A stretch of DNA of 64,000 nucleotides from Vreelandella rituensis (GCF_003336665.1 NZ_QPIJ01000015.1:1-64000); one strand, 5' to 3'. Shown: positions 36,319-46,266, counted from the stretch's first letter. Notes: a model not told the origin generated them from the sequence alone. Numbers and translations: made by a program.

Positions 36319-37150
36319 TGTGGCTTACCTCATGGTTAGCGACTACAGGATGCCCGGCTTCCGGCTCGCACGCTTTTCCCTCGGGGAGCGGGAGACCCAG
36401 GCCTTCGGTCAGGATCTGAAAAGCACTCATCTCCACGACCGATCGAACACCGAGCTGTAAAGGTTCATTCCTCACAGCGCCGGTATCGAATTCGATAAGT
36501 TGGTTTCCAAAGAAGCGATAGATGCCCGATTCAACCTCGTAGCCGACGACTTGCTTCTGCAGGCTCGATACGTACAAGGTGCTGAATGTCCTGACATCGA
36601 CCAGGCGAAGATCCAGGCCGACGTTGATGACCGCGGTGCGTACGCTACCGCCGATACCGCTCACGAACAGGCGCGCTCCCCCGGTGGAAATGTTTTAATT
36701 GAGCTCGGTCAATGCACCCAGAACCACGAAATTCGCCGGCACTACCGCAATGGGCTGGGGGGCGAATGCCAGCGCGTTCTGCTCAAACAGCTGTTGCTCC
36801 GCCAAAGGGACTCTCACATCCAGACGCTCAGTCAGGTTGACCTTGCCGGTTTTATGGAAAGCGCTGATCAGCATTTCGGAAACGCCCTGAGTCAGGGCGC
36901 TGCTTTCGGTAACGGTGGAGTAAGTCCGCTGCCCTGTCTTATCACTGATCTGTCCCACCGCGATGACGGGGAGATTGTTAGCTTCGTAGCCATCACGCAG
37001 ATCAGCCAGGCATTGCGAATAAGGCGTGTGGTTCGAGGTCACAGGTGGGCCTGTGAGTGGCTGCACTGTATCCACGTTAGGTTCAATAGCCGCGCAACCA
37101 CTGATAAGGCTAATTAGGCAGCATGCAAAGCTGTATCTATACATTTTCAT
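36308..37150 (-). pseudogene. CsgG/HfaB-type outer-membrane secretion lipoprotein, split by an in-frame stop
   Basis: A lipobox (LISLISGC) starts a CsgG-family protein. The 5' part runs ILPVIAVGQI-like strands to ALTELN; then a TAA (36695-36697) interrupts, and the same frame resumes NISTGGARLFVSGIGG, DLRLVDVRT, YEVESGIYRFF and NEPLQLGVRSVVEM, the usual CsgG C-terminus. The whole span is 281 codons with no frameshift. CsgG forms the nonameric channel for curli-type fibres. One nonsense codon makes it a recent pseudogene, or readthrough might occur. A sigma-54-type promoter lies upstream. Confidence 0.82.
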
Positions 37151-37185
37151 TTTGAATGCCCTGGCTGGTTCCCTTGCCCTATCAA

Positions 37186-37201
37186 GGCAGAAGGTATGCC
37201 A
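37186..37201 (-). promoter_or_regulatory. Sigma-54-type (-24/-12) promoter
   Basis: On the minus strand the 16-mer reads TGGCATACCTTCTGCC, keeping the GG and GC dinucleotides at exact -24/-12 spacing and TGGCA fully. It lies about 36 bp before the CsgG-like start codon. A sigma-54 activator gene is encoded divergently less than 500 bp away, which strengthens the call. Confidence 0.65.
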
Positions 37202-37331
37202 GAAACTGAATCAAGCTTTTTTTACAAAGAGTTATCCGATTGTTAAGTTTTTGTGTGCTTTTGTTTTTTTCATTTTGCGATTCGTTTTAACATAAGTTTC
37301 TTGATATGCGGTTTTTTAGAGGATAAGTTTT

Positions 37332-37463
37332 ATGCTTGTACAGAATGGTTATTTTGGTATGGGTTTTTTGCTACTTTTGATATTTTTTTATTTGTTAAAA
37401 GGTATTAGATATGGTGATAAGAGAATAGTAAAAAGTCGTTTGGCCTTGAATGGCCAGAAATGA
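37332..37463 (+). CDS. Putative 43-residue membrane peptide
   Basis: An ATG with AGAGGA 8 bp upstream opens a 43-codon frame: a short start (MLVQNGYFG), one hydrophobic helix of about 15 residues (MGFLLLLIFFYLL) and a basic tail (KGIRYGDKRIVKSRLALNGQK). The positive-inside topology suits a small inner-membrane protein. It lies in AT-rich DNA between the CsgG-like operon and the sigma-54 activator. No homologue is recognised; chance ORF is possible in AT-rich DNA. Confidence 0.4.
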   Translation: MLVQNGYFGMGFLLLLIFFYLLKGIRYGDKRIVKSRLALNGQK

Positions 37464-37641
37464 GTGTGTCGGTAGTATTAAGAAAATTAAAAAAATGTAT
37501 TTTTTGTGTTAATTGTTTGCTAGAAAAATAGCTCCGTATAGGTCTCGATTTTTTAGTTATTTTAGGTTTGATTAAGCATGGCGTTCTTGGATTCTATTTA
37601 GATTTTCAACCAGGGCGGAGAAAGCTTTCAAGGAATGAAAA

Positions 37642-38667
37642 ATGAATCAATATATTTGCCGAAATAAAAACTTTATTCCACATGGAAAGAGTTCAAAAAA
37701 ACAATGTATTACAGGAGACTCGGGAGGAATGCATGCGCTCTACGAAACCCTGGATCGTTTGGCTAAATCCGATGTCCCGGTTTTTTTAACCGGAGAGAGT
37801 GGTGCCGGAAAAGAACTTTGCGCTACTATGTTGCATGAGAAAAGCCCTCGGCGTGACAAACCGTTTATTGCTGTAAATTGTGCGGCAATCCCATTCGATA
37901 TTTTTGAGTCTCAATTCTTCGGTCACTTGAAGGGGGCTTTTACAGGGGCTACATGCGACAGTGTCGGATACGCAAGAGCCGCAGATGGGGGGACTCTCTT
38001 TTTAGATGAGATTGCCGAACTGAATCTGGCCATGCAAAGTAAGCTGCTCCGATTTCTTCAGACTGGGCAAGTCATGCCGGTCGGGTCGACGACTACTTAT
38101 GCGGTGAACAGCCGTATTGTTTGTGCAACTAACGTGAATCCCCTGGAGCTAGTAAAAAAGGGCCTGTTTCGCCCAGACCTTTACTATCGTTTGAATGTGG
38201 TGCCTGTAAAGCTTTTACCATTGCGTGAGCGTGGGCGAGATGTAATTGAGATCGCCCAAGATCTGTTGAAACGTTATTCTTCAGTAGAGAAGAAAAGCTT
38301 TCAGTATTTTTCCTCCGACGCTGAAAAAGTATTACTCGATTACTCATGGCCCGGAAATGTTAGAGAACTTGAAAATGTTATAAGAAGATCGGTAATAATG
38401 CATGAAGGGGTTGTGCTTACTGTAGAAATGCTGGATTTAGACGAAAGTTTTGAAAAGCATTCAAATAAAGACGGGCAAGAGGTGGAAGAGGCCTGCTCTC
38501 ATGCAATTACTCCACTGTGGAAGGTGGAGCAGAAGGCAATAGAGAATGCCATTAAGACATGCAATGGAAACATTCAGCGCGCTGCTTCACTACTGGAGGT
38601 CGCTCCTTCAACGCTTTACCGCAAGCGGCAGGCTTGGAAGTCATGCACTGACAACCCTCTAAGCTAA
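37642..38667 (+). CDS. Receiver-less sigma-54-dependent activator
   Basis: The AAA+ domain of a bacterial enhancer-binding protein begins almost at once: Walker A GESGAGKE (51-58), the sigma-54-contacting GAFTGA loop (98-103), Walker B GGTLFLDEI (116-124) and RPDLYYRLNV. A Fis-type HTH ends the protein (NIQRAASLLEVAPSTLYRKRQ). There is no receiver, PAS or GAF sensor domain, so activity may be set by expression level or a partner protein, as in PspF-like regulators. Its AT-rich codon use contrasts with flanking genes. It likely drives the divergent -24/-12 promoter. Confidence 0.88.
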   Translation: MNQYICRNKNFIPHGKSSKKQCITGDSGGMHALYETLDRLAKSDVPVFLTGESGAGKELCATMLHEKSPRRDKPFIAVNCAAIPFDIFESQFFGHLKGAFTGATCDSVGYARAADGGTLFLDEIAELNLAMQSKLLRFLQTGQVMPVGSTTTYAVNSRIVCATNVNPLELVKKGLFRPDLYYRLNVVPVKLLPLRERGRDVIEIAQDLLKRYSSVEKKSFQYFSSDAEKVLLDYSWPGNVRELENVIRRSVIMHEGVVLTVEMLDLDESFEKHSNKDGQEVEEACSHAITPLWKVEQKAIENAIKTCNGNIQRAASLLEVAPSTLYRKRQAWKSCTDNPLS

Positions 38668-38727
38668 GCCGGTAATCAGCTGGCCTGGGTGCTGTCCTTG
38701 TAAACGTATTCCACTGCCCCTCGCTTA

Positions 38728-38812
38728 CCTCGACCGACCGACCGACCGCTGGCGATGAGCGGTGCACTTTGCCGATCGCTACCCTGACGTGGCCAAGGTA
38801 GTGTTTGGCTAA
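38728..38812 (+). pseudogene. Decayed second copy of the lon 3' end
   Basis: Bases 38761-38794 are identical to the lon gene at 35073-35106, and the frame continues to the same C-terminal peptide ([16 protein letters not shown], stop at 38810-38812), but the last codons differ only at wobble positions. Just before it, GACCGACCGCTGGCGATG resembles lon near 34897-34915 but in another frame, so the copy carries an internal deletion. A CCGA repeat lies at its left edge. Confidence 0.8.
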
Positions 38813-38892
38813 TCACGTATTTTCAAGCATGGTTGCGTTGATTAGGCGTCAATTTACAACTTTATGATGAGCTTATTTTAATGATATTAAAC

Positions 38893-38924
38893 ACACTCTA
38901 CCCAAAAGGTAGGGTGTTTTTTTT
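38893..38924 (+). terminator. Rho-independent terminator
   Basis: A 10-bp stem with one G-T pair (38893-38902 with 38908-38917) is followed by eight T. It ends transcription from the sigma-54 activator side, or was the ancestral terminator of lon. Together with the lon remnant, this is what fills 38668-38992. Confidence 0.88.
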
Positions 38925-38992
38925 ATTATGGGTAAATAAAACGTCTTACAGCAGGCGTATTTCATCAAAATTTCAGCATCAGGGGCCTTGCA

Positions 38993-41161
38993 ATGCATGA
39001 TCACCAATCTATAGCCCAGCGGGAGCACGTTTTAACGGACGATGATGTGCTGATTTCCCGTTCCGACCGTCAAGGCCATATAACCTATGCCAACCCTGCC
39101 TTCATTGCGGCCAGTGGCTATGACGCCGACGAACTGATAGGTGAACCCCACAGTCTGTTACGACACCCGGATATGCCCGCTGCTGTGTTCAAGGACCTCT
39201 GGGAAACGATCAAGCAGGGCAAAACCTGGCAAGGCGTGATCAAGAACCGCTGCAAAAACGGTGAGCACTACTGGATCCAAACCACCGTGGCGCCCTTGAT
39301 CGAGGGAGAGACGGTAGTTGGCTACACCTCGGTGCGCCGCAAGGCTTCCGCCAATGCCGTGAGATTGGCGGAAAAGGTCTACGCCCGCATGTACCAGGGT
39401 AAAAGTGGCGGCTTCAGACTCAAGCGAGGCGCGATACACCGTACTGGCTTGCGTGGCTGGGTGCAGCGCTTCAGCTTCAGCAGCATGCAGGCCAAGTTGA
39501 TGGGCATGGTGCTGGCGTCATTAGTGCTGCTGGTCATGGCCGGTGGACTGGGGGTTTACGGCTTGATGAGCTCGGCGGAGCGCCTTCACACCCTGAACAG
39601 TACCGGGCTTGAGGGAATTGCGGACCTGCAGCGAATCGAGCAGTTGATGGGGCAGTCGCTACAGACGTTGGAACCGGCGGTACGCAACCCGCGTGCGGCC
39701 GACCGCGACGCCCTGAGCACTCAATTGAACGACGGCATCGAAAGCATGCAGCTCACCTGGCAGAATTTCATTGCCCAACGGGCAACGCCCAGTGAGGGGC
39801 AACAAGCTTTGGGCGAGCAAGTGAATGCTCTGGTGGGAGGCGTCAACGACACCCTGGACGCCATCTTGGGTGGCAGTGGCTTTGCCGCTTTCGAAGCCTT
39901 CAATGACAGGGTGCAACCCACGTCGGAGGCCATCAGTGCCACCATCAATCAGCTGGTCAGTGAAGAAAGGGTTCAGGCGCAGTCCCTGATGCAAGAGGCA
40001 AAAAACGCTGAGCAACGCATGCTGTGGGCACAATTGGGCTTGCTGGTGATCGGCGTGATACTGATGATCGGCCTGAGCATGGCGGTGTTGAAATCGTTGC
40101 TCAGCTCGCTCAACGAAGCACGCCGGGTCACCTTCCAGATTGCCGCAGGTAATTTAAGCACCAGAGTCAGCCGTCAACGCAATGATGAGCTGGGCGAGCT
40201 TCTAGGCTCCCTGGAAATCATGCGCGCCAGCTTGTCCGGTCTGGTAACGGAAATCGGTGAGCGCGTCAACGTCGTCACCCCGGCTTCTCAGCGTATCGCC
40301 AAGGAAAACGAAGACTTGGCCTCGCGCACGGAACAGCAAGCCTCTTCCTTGCAGCAAACCGCTTCGAGCATGGAGGAAATGACCACTACCGTTCAGCAGA
40401 ACACCGATAATGCGCGCCAGGCCAATCAGCTGGCGATGCAGAATGCCAACACCACCCGGGAAACCGGTGAGCGGATGCAGGATCTGGTGTCGCGGATGGA
40501 GCGCATCGCCCAGAGTGCGGGCAAGATGACCGATATCATCACGGTGATTGACGGCATCGCCTTCCAGACCAATATCCTGGCGCTGAACGCCTCGGTGGAA
40601 GCTGCCCGGGCCGGTGAACAGGGGCGGGGCTTTGCCGTGGTAGCCAATGAAGTGCGCCAACTGGCCGGACGCAGCGCCGATGCCGCGCGTGAAATTCGCA
40701 GCTTGATCGAAGTGTCGTCCGGAGAAATAAATGGCGGCACTCAGGCGGTCAAGCAGGCCGAAAAGTCAATCGAGCAGGTGGTCTCTCAAGTGATGAAAGT
40801 CAGCGACATCATGGAGGAAATCAGCTCGGCGTCGGATGAGCAAAGCAGCGGCATTACCCAGATCAACAGCGCCGTGGCAGAAATGGACCATGTCACTCAG
40901 CAGAATGCGACCCGGGTGCATTCGATCTCGCGTTCGGCGGAAGGCCTGACCCATGAAGCCCGCGAACTGGCCAATGTGATTGCCGCCTTCCGCTTGGAAG
41001 GGGCGACGGAAGAGGACGTTGCCACGGCGCGCCAGCGTCTGAGCAAACGCCCTGTCGCACAGTTGTCGATGCCCGAGTCACCGGCACCCAGGCAAGCGGC
41101 AAAAGCACCCCCGCGCCCGGCAATGGCGACAGAGGGACAGGATGAGTGGGATGAATTCTGA
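38993..41161 (+). CDS. Aer-type PAS methyl-accepting chemotaxis protein
   Basis: The N-terminal PAS domain (about 1-125) has the Aer signature [16 protein letters not shown] and [12 protein letters not shown]1 lies about 167-190, a ~150-residue periplasmic region follows, TM2 lies about 343-365, then HAMP and a signalling domain with the highly conserved hairpin tip [19 protein letters not shown]. The C-terminus, DEWDEF, fits the tethering pentapeptide that recruits CheR/CheB. The PAS may bind FAD or haem and sense redox or oxygen. A weak FliA-like box (TAAA ... GCGTATTT) lies about 30-55 bp upstream. Confidence 0.93.
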   Translation: MHDHQSIAQREHVLTDDDVLISRSDRQGHITYANPAFIAASGYDADELIGEPHSLLRHPDMPAAVFKDLWETIKQGKTWQGVIKNRCKNGEHYWIQTTVAPLIEGETVVGYTSVRRKASANAVRLAEKVYARMYQGKSGGFRLKRGAIHRTGLRGWVQRFSFSSMQAKLMGMVLASLVLLVMAGGLGVYGLMSSAERLHTLNSTGLEGIADLQRIEQLMGQSLQTLEPAVRNPRAADRDALSTQLNDGIESMQLTWQNFIAQRATPSEGQQALGEQVNALVGGVNDTLDAILGGSGFAAFEAFNDRVQPTSEAISATINQLVSEERVQAQSLMQEAKNAEQRMLWAQLGLLVIGVILMIGLSMAVLKSLLSSLNEARRVTFQIAAGNLSTRVSRQRNDELGELLGSLEIMRASLSGLVTEIGERVNVVTPASQRIAKENEDLASRTEQQASSLQQTASSMEEMTTTVQQNTDNARQANQLAMQNANTTRETGERMQDLVSRMERIAQSAGKMTDIITVIDGIAFQTNILALNASVEAARAGEQGRGFAVVANEVRQLAGRSADAAREIRSLIEVSSGEINGGTQAVKQAEKSIEQVVSQVMKVSDIMEEISSASDEQSSGITQINSAVAEMDHVTQQNATRVHSISRSAEGLTHEARELANVIAAFRLEGATEEDVATARQRLSKRPVAQLSMPESPAPRQAAKAPPRPAMATEGQDEWDEF

Positions 41162-41301
41162 GCCACACAGCGACGCTATCCTGAGGGCGGCGCTCTAGCT
41201 TGGCGCCGCGGGGCATGCCAAAATCCTCGGCTGACTTCAACCTCCCGCTGTCGGCCTTGTTCTGGAACCGGGCAGCGGGTCGATAATAGATAGAGGACAC
41301 C

Positions 41302-43146
41302 ATGCCTGAGTATCGCTCTCGCACCACCACCGCTGGTCGCAACATGGCCGGCGCTCGCGCCTTATGGCGTGCCACCGGCATGAAGGACGACGATTTCCAG
41401 AAGCCGATCATCGCCGTGGCCAATTCCTTCACCCAGTTCGTGCCCGGCCATGTGCACTTGAAGGACATGGGCCAACTGGTGGCGCGAGAGATCGAGAAAG
41501 CCGGCGGGGTGGCCAAGGAGTTCAACACCATCGCCGTGGACGACGGCATCGCCATGGGCCACGACGGCATGCTGTATTCCTTGCCCAGCCGTGACCTGAT
41601 CGCCGACTCCGTGGAATACATGTGTAATGCCCACTGTGCCGATGCAATGGTGTGTATTTCTAACTGCGACAAGATCACCCCGGGAATGCTGATGGCCGCC
41701 ATGCGCCTGAACATTCCGGTGATTTTCGTCTCCGGCGGGCCGATGGAAGCGGGCAAGACCAAACTGCTCGATCACGGCCTGGATCTGGTGGATGCCATGG
41801 TGATGGCCGCCGATGACAGCGTGGATGACGAAACCTTAGCGGAAGTCGAACGCAGCGCTTGCCCTACCTGCGGCAGTTGCTCGGGCATGTTTACCGCCAA
41901 TTCGATGAACTGCCTGATGGAAGCGCTGGGCCTGGCGCTGCCGGGTAACGGAACCGTGGTGGCCACGCATTCGGATCGCCGGCGCCTGTTCGAAAATGCC
42001 GGTCACCGCATCGTCGAATTGGCTCGGCGCTATTACGAAGGCGAAGAAGCGCATCTCTTGCCGCGGGCCATCGGCTCTCTGGCGGCCTTCAAGAATGCCA
42101 TGACCCTGGATATCGCCATGGGCGGCTCGACCAACACCATCCTGCATCTATTGGCGGCGGCGCAGGAGGCCGAAATCGATTTCACCATGACCGATATCGA
42201 TCGGCTTTCCCGGGAAGTGCCACAGCTGTGCAAGGTCGCCCCCAATACGCAGAAATACCATATCGAAGACGTGCATCGTGCGGGGGGCATCATGGCGATT
42301 CTGGGCGAACTCGACCGCGCCGGGGTGCTGGATACCTCGGTGCCCACCGTTTACGGGGATAGCCTGAAAATTGCCCTGGATGAATGGGACATCATGCGCA
42401 ATCCAAACCCGGAGGTGGTGGAGTTCTATCGCGCCGGCCCTGGTGGCGTGCCTACTCAGGTAGCGTTTTCCCAGAGTGCGCGCTGGCCGAGCCTGGACGG
42501 TGACCGTGCCACGGGCTGTATTCGCGATCTGGAGCATTCCTTCTCGCGCGAAGGTGGCCTGGCGGTACTCTACGGCAATATCGCCGTTGACGGCTGCGTG
42601 GTGAAAACCGCCGGTGTCGATGAGTCGATACTGGTCTTTGAAGGTCCGGCGCATGTCGTCGAATCCCAGGACCAGGCGGTGGAACACGTTTTGAACGATA
42701 AGGTGAAAGCCGGCGATGTGGTGGTGATTCGCTACGAAGGCCCCAAGGGCGGCCCGGGCATGCAGGAAATGCTCTACCCGACGTCGTACCTGAAATCCAA
42801 GGGGTTGGGTAAGGCCTGTGCGTTGCTTACCGATGGGCGCTTTTCGGGGGGCACCTCGGGGCTTTCCATCGGCCATGTGTCGCCGGAAGCGGGTGCGGGC
42901 GGTGCCATCGGGTTGGTGGAGCAGGGCGATTTGATTCGCATCGACATTCCCAGCCGCACTATCAATGTCAAACTGAGCGACGCTGAATTGAGCGCCCGAC
43001 GTGAGGCCATGAACGCACGCGGCAAGGATGCCTGGAAACCCAGCATCCAGCGCCTGCGCAAGGTGACTCCCGCGCTCAAGGCCTATGCGCTGCTTGCCAC
43101 CTCCGCCGACAAGGGCGCAGTGCGCGATCTTTCCAAGCTGGATTGA
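41302..43146 (+). CDS. ilvD: Dihydroxy-acid dehydratase IlvD
   Basis: A 614-residue IlvD with cysteine motifs for the Fe-S cluster ([30 protein letters not shown]) and the late [16 protein letters not shown] motif. It makes 2-keto acids in isoleucine and valine synthesis. The ATG follows AGAGGACACC. It is transcribed alone, convergent with nudE. Confidence 0.97.
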   Translation: MPEYRSRTTTAGRNMAGARALWRATGMKDDDFQKPIIAVANSFTQFVPGHVHLKDMGQLVAREIEKAGGVAKEFNTIAVDDGIAMGHDGMLYSLPSRDLIADSVEYMCNAHCADAMVCISNCDKITPGMLMAAMRLNIPVIFVSGGPMEAGKTKLLDHGLDLVDAMVMAADDSVDDETLAEVERSACPTCGSCSGMFTANSMNCLMEALGLALPGNGTVVATHSDRRRLFENAGHRIVELARRYYEGEEAHLLPRAIGSLAAFKNAMTLDIAMGGSTNTILHLLAAAQEAEIDFTMTDIDRLSREVPQLCKVAPNTQKYHIEDVHRAGGIMAILGELDRAGVLDTSVPTVYGDSLKIALDEWDIMRNPNPEVVEFYRAGPGGVPTQVAFSQSARWPSLDGDRATGCIRDLEHSFSREGGLAVLYGNIAVDGCVVKTAGVDESILVFEGPAHVVESQDQAVEHVLNDKVKAGDVVVIRYEGPKGGPGMQEMLYPTSYLKSKGLGKACALLTDGRFSGGTSGLSIGHVSPEAGAGGAIGLVEQGDLIRIDIPSRTINVKLSDAELSARREAMNARGKDAWKPSIQRLRKVTPALKAYALLATSADKGAVRDLSKLD

Positions 43147-43268
43147 GCTGGCAGGAGGCTGTCACCACCCCCAAGAGCTCGCCCGGTAAACCGGCCTCCC
43201 ACCACAAAGCCGGGCTGACAGGGTTTTGACCGGGTGGGAGGGCGATTCATCGTGCGAGGGGGTGGATG

Positions 43269-43865
43269 TCAAAGCAGCTTGGGTGTTTCTGCGTTATCGG
43301 CGCGCAATTTGTCGCGGGCGATATACAGGGCGGCGATGGCGCGGGCTTCGTGAAAATCTTCTCGCAGCAGCAGGGCGGGAAGTTCATCGAGCGCGTGGGT
43401 TTCCACAATCAAGGGTTCAGGCTCATCGCCGGGCAGGCGCTTGGGATAAAGGTCGGTGGCAAGCATGACCTGCATGCGGTGGCTCATGTAGTTGGGGGCC
43501 AGCGAAAATTCCACCAGCGGCTCGATGCAATGGGCCCCGAAGCCGCACTCTTCCATCAGTTCGCGGTTGGCGGCGGTCACCACGTCTTCCCCGGGGTCGA
43601 CCAGACCCTTGGGCAGGGTCAGCACATAATCCTCGAAGCCCGCGGCGTACTCGTGAATCAACAGCACATGCTCGGGGTCGGGCATGGCCACGATCATCAC
43701 CGCGCCATGCCCGGAGCCGGTCAGGCGTTCGAACACCCGTTCCTCGCCATTGGAAAAACGCAACTCGAGCGACTCGACATGAAACAGGCGGCTGCGAGCC
43801 ACGCTGGTACGCTTGAGGATATGGGGTTTCTGCAAATAAGCGGGGGCTGTCTCGGACTCGGACAT
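43269..43865 (-). CDS. nudE: ADP compounds hydrolase NudE
   Basis: A Nudix hydrolase with the box GLVDPGEDVVTAANRELMEE, matching GX5EX7REUXEEXGU, in a 198-residue protein resembling E. coli NudE. It hydrolyses ADP-ribose, NADH and related dinucleotides. ATG 43865 has GGAGG upstream. It diverges from yrfG, the same neighbour as in many gammaproteobacteria. Confidence 0.92.
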   Translation of the reverse strand: MSESETAPAYLQKPHILKRTSVARSRLFHVESLELRFSNGEERVFERLTGSGHGAVMIVAMPDPEHVLLIHEYAAGFEDYVLTLPKGLVDPGEDVVTAANRELMEECGFGAHCIEPLVEFSLAPNYMSHRMQVMLATDLYPKRLPGDEPEPLIVETHALDELPALLLREDFHEARAIAALYIARDKLRADNAETPKLL

Positions 43866-43938
43866 GCTGGCCTCCATGGCTGGCGGTAGGTGGTTACGCT
43901 ACAATAGCATGCTTATCAACGCCACGACCGGAGCCGCG

Positions 43939-44619
43939 ATGATCGATTGGCGCGCTATTGATACCGTCCTGCTGGACATGGACGGCACCCTGCTGGATCT
44001 GCATTTCGACAGCCATTTCTGGCTCGACCACTTGCCCCGACGTTATGCCGAACTGCACCGTCTGGATGAAGCCACCCAAGAGACATTGCGTGCGCGAATC
44101 ATCCGCGAGCAAGGTACGCTCAACTGGTACAGCCTGGCGTACTGGAGTCGGGAGCTCGGGGTGGATATCGTCGCCCTCAAGCGCGAAATCCAACATTTGA
44201 TCGGTTTGCGTAGCGATGCCCTGGATTTTCTCCAATGGCTTAAGCAAGCCCACCCTCGCGTGGTGCTGGCCACCAACGCCGACCGCGAAAGCCTGGCGCT
44301 CAAGCTGCCTCTGACCGGCATCGAACAGTATCTGGATGCGATTGTCTCATCGGCCGACTTCGGCGTACCCAAGGAGGCCCAGGAATTCTGGTTTGCCTTG
44401 CAGGACGTCGAGCCGTTCGACCCCGAACGCACCTTGTTCATCGATGATAATGCCGCCGTGCTGGAAAGTGCCCGCGAGTTCGGGATCCGTTACTTGATGG
44501 GTATCAAGCAACCCGATAGCCGCAAGCCGGAGAAGGAATTGGAAGAATTCATTGCGCTGGATCGTTTCGCGCGTTTGCTACCCTCGGAGCTACCGTACCC
44601 CCAAGGAGAGAGTGGATGA
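43939..44619 (+). CDS. yrfG: GMP/IMP nucleotidase YrfG (HAD)
   Basis: A 226-residue HAD hydrolase: motif I LLDMDGTLLDL, motif II ATNAD, motif III Lys in GVPKEAQ and motif IV FIDDNAAVLESA. YrfG dephosphorylates GMP and IMP. ATG 43939 is chosen with GGAG upstream; an ATG at 43909 is possible. The hslR ATG overlaps its stop by 4 bp. Confidence 0.92.
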   Translation: MIDWRAIDTVLLDMDGTLLDLHFDSHFWLDHLPRRYAELHRLDEATQETLRARIIREQGTLNWYSLAYWSRELGVDIVALKREIQHLIGLRSDALDFLQWLKQAHPRVVLATNADRESLALKLPLTGIEQYLDAIVSSADFGVPKEAQEFWFALQDVEPFDPERTLFIDDNAAVLESAREFGIRYLMGIKQPDSRKPEKELEEFIALDRFARLLPSELPYPQGESG

Positions 44620-45008
44620 GCGATACTGTACGCCTGGATAAATGGCTATGGGCGGCGCGTTTTTTCAAGACGCGCCAATTGGCGAAGAAGGCCATAGAGG
44701 GTGGCAAGGTTCACTACAATGGCGGGCGCTCGAAAACCAGCAAGGTCGTGGAGCAGGGAGCATTGATTCGCGTGCCTCAAGGTTGGGATGTTCTCGAAGT
44801 GGAAGTGCTGGCGGTTTCCGATCAGCGCCGAGGGGCACCCGAAGCCCGCAAGCTTTATGAAGAAACCCCCGAGAGCCGTGAGCGTCGTGAGCGCGAAGCC
44901 GAAGCCCGCCGCCTGACCAACGAGGTCATGCAGCATCCTCTGAAACGCCCGGACAAGAAACAGCGCCGCGACATCCAACGGTTTCAACGCCACCAGGGCG
45001 ATGAATGA
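44616..45008 (+). CDS. hslR: Heat-shock protein 15 (Hsp15)
   Basis: An S4-type RNA-binding domain spans about 5-65 (VRLDKWLWAARFFKTRQLAKKAI; GGKVHYNGGRSKTSKVV), followed by a charged helical tail. Hsp15 binds 50S subunits with a stalled peptidyl-tRNA and helps recycle them. It overlaps yrfG by 4 bp and precedes hslO, the conserved yrfG-hslR-hslO order. Confidence 0.96.
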   Translation: MSDTVRLDKWLWAARFFKTRQLAKKAIEGGKVHYNGGRSKTSKVVEQGALIRVPQGWDVLEVEVLAVSDQRRGAPEARKLYEETPESRERREREAEARRLTNEVMQHPLKRPDKKQRRDIQRFQRHQGDE

Positions 45009-45021
45009 ACCGACTTGTGAA

Positions 45022-45063
45022 TTCTGAATTGATAGTTCTGAATTGATAGTTCTGAATTGAGAG
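45022..45063. repeat. Three 14-bp tandem repeats upstream of hslO
   Basis: Units of TTCTGAATTGATAG occur at 45022-45035, 45036-45049 and, with one change, 45050-45063. They fill almost all of the hslR-hslO gap, ending 4 bp before the hslO ATG, and the last unit supplies the GAGAG ribosome-binding site. Copy number could vary by slippage. Confidence 0.9.
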
Positions 45064-45067
45064 TGAT

Positions 45068-45943
45068 ATGACCGACCAGATACAACGATTCCTGTTTGAC
45101 CAGACCAACGTGCGCGGTGAAATCGTCACCCTGGAGCGCGCCTATCAGGATGTCCTCGACCGCCATCAATACCCAGCGGCCGTCAATGTGCTGCTGGGTG
45201 AACTGCTGGCGGCAGTGGCGCTTTTGACCGATACCGTCAAACTCGACGGTACCCTGAGCATCGAGGTGCGCGGCCAGGGAGTGCTTTCCCTGTTGATGGC
45301 CGAGTCCAACCCCGGCGGCGAATTGCGAGCGATTGCGCGGGTGGCGGAAGATGCCAGCTTGCCGACGGAGCATGCCGAATTCCGCGAGCTGGTGGGTAAT
45401 GGCCAGATCGTGATCACCCTCGACCCGCGGGAGGGCAATCGTTATCAAGGCATCGTGGCGCTGGATCATCCAAGCCTGGCGGGTTGCCTTGAAGCGTATT
45501 TCTCCCAATCCGAACAGTTGCCCACTCGCCTGTGGTTGGCGGCGGATGGCAAGCGTGCCGGGGGGCTTTTGCTGCAACGCCTGCCGCAGCAGGCGCAGAA
45601 TCAGGATGTGGATGCCTGGGAACGTAGCGTTGTATTGGGCGATACCATCAAGACCGAGGAATTACTCGGTCTTGAGCAGCGCGAGGTGCTGTATCGGCTG
45701 TATCACGAGGAAACCGTGCGGGTATTCGAACCCAAGGCGCTGCGTTTTGGGTGCACCTGTTCGCGTGAGCGTATGGGGGCCGGGCTATTGACGCTGGGAG
45801 CGGATGAGCTGCGCGAAATCCTGCAAGAACAGGGCGCGATCGACACCCAATGCCACTTCTGTCACTCTCGCTATCACTACACGGCGGCTGAAATTGAAAC
45901 AATGTTGGATAATCCCGACGCGCCATCACCCGTGATTCACTGA
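45068..45943 (+). CDS. hslO: Redox-regulated chaperone Hsp33
   Basis: A 291-residue holdase chaperone. The N-terminal domain has the family start ([18 protein letters not shown]), and the C-terminal redox switch has four zinc cysteines as CTC and CHFC (CTCSRERM ... [10 protein letters not shown]). Oxidation releases zinc and activates the chaperone. It ends the yrfG-hslR-hslO unit. Confidence 0.97.
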   Translation: MTDQIQRFLFDQTNVRGEIVTLERAYQDVLDRHQYPAAVNVLLGELLAAVALLTDTVKLDGTLSIEVRGQGVLSLLMAESNPGGELRAIARVAEDASLPTEHAEFRELVGNGQIVITLDPREGNRYQGIVALDHPSLAGCLEAYFSQSEQLPTRLWLAADGKRAGGLLLQRLPQQAQNQDVDAWERSVVLGDTIKTEELLGLEQREVLYRLYHEETVRVFEPKALRFGCTCSRERMGAGLLTLGADELREILQEQGAIDTQCHFCHSRYHYTAAEIETMLDNPDAPSPVIH

Positions 45944-46060
45944 TTATGTAGTCGCGGTTTTAAAAGTGACTGCCGGTGCCGGAAAAGTACAGAGCCAGAC
46001 GATTCAGGCCTGTCAGCCTCCCGAGCAAATGAGCGTTTTAATTTCGGCTGCGTAGCAATA

Positions 46061-46079
46061 CACCATATGGTGGTTTTTT
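46061..46079 (+). terminator. Terminator-like palindrome after hslO
   Basis: A 12-bp palindrome (CACCATATGGTG, 46061-46072) is followed by G and six T. The small stem gives only moderate confidence. No gene lies in 45944-46266; it holds this site, the stronger terminator at 46106-46137 and the pckA leader. Confidence 0.5.
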
Positions 46080-46105
46080 CGTAGTTTAACTACAAGATCT
46101 TCTGC

Positions 46106-46137
46106 CAACGCCCCCGTTCCCTGAGGGCGTTGTTTTT
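46106..46137 (+). terminator. Rho-independent terminator upstream of pckA
   Basis: Perfect 8-bp arms (CAACGCCC/GGGCGTTG, 46106-46113 and 46125-46132) are followed by TTTTT. It may end hslO transcription or attenuate the pckA leader. Confidence 0.8.
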
Positions 46138-46266
46138 GGCATAATGCCTGCGTTTTCATCGAGCCTGGCCCGGTAAGTGGTTGTTGCATGGGGTTGGGAT
46201 GATTTTTTTACGGCGTCGGTGACGCCTGGTAAACGAGTGAATCGGCCCAAAGGCCAAGGAATCGAC

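Noticed and set aside
38668-38760. Continuation of the sigma-54 activator into the lon remnant
   Set aside because: The activator has a clean TAA at 38665-38667 and a complete Fis-type HTH; the following DNA is out of frame and non-coding apart from the lon fragment.
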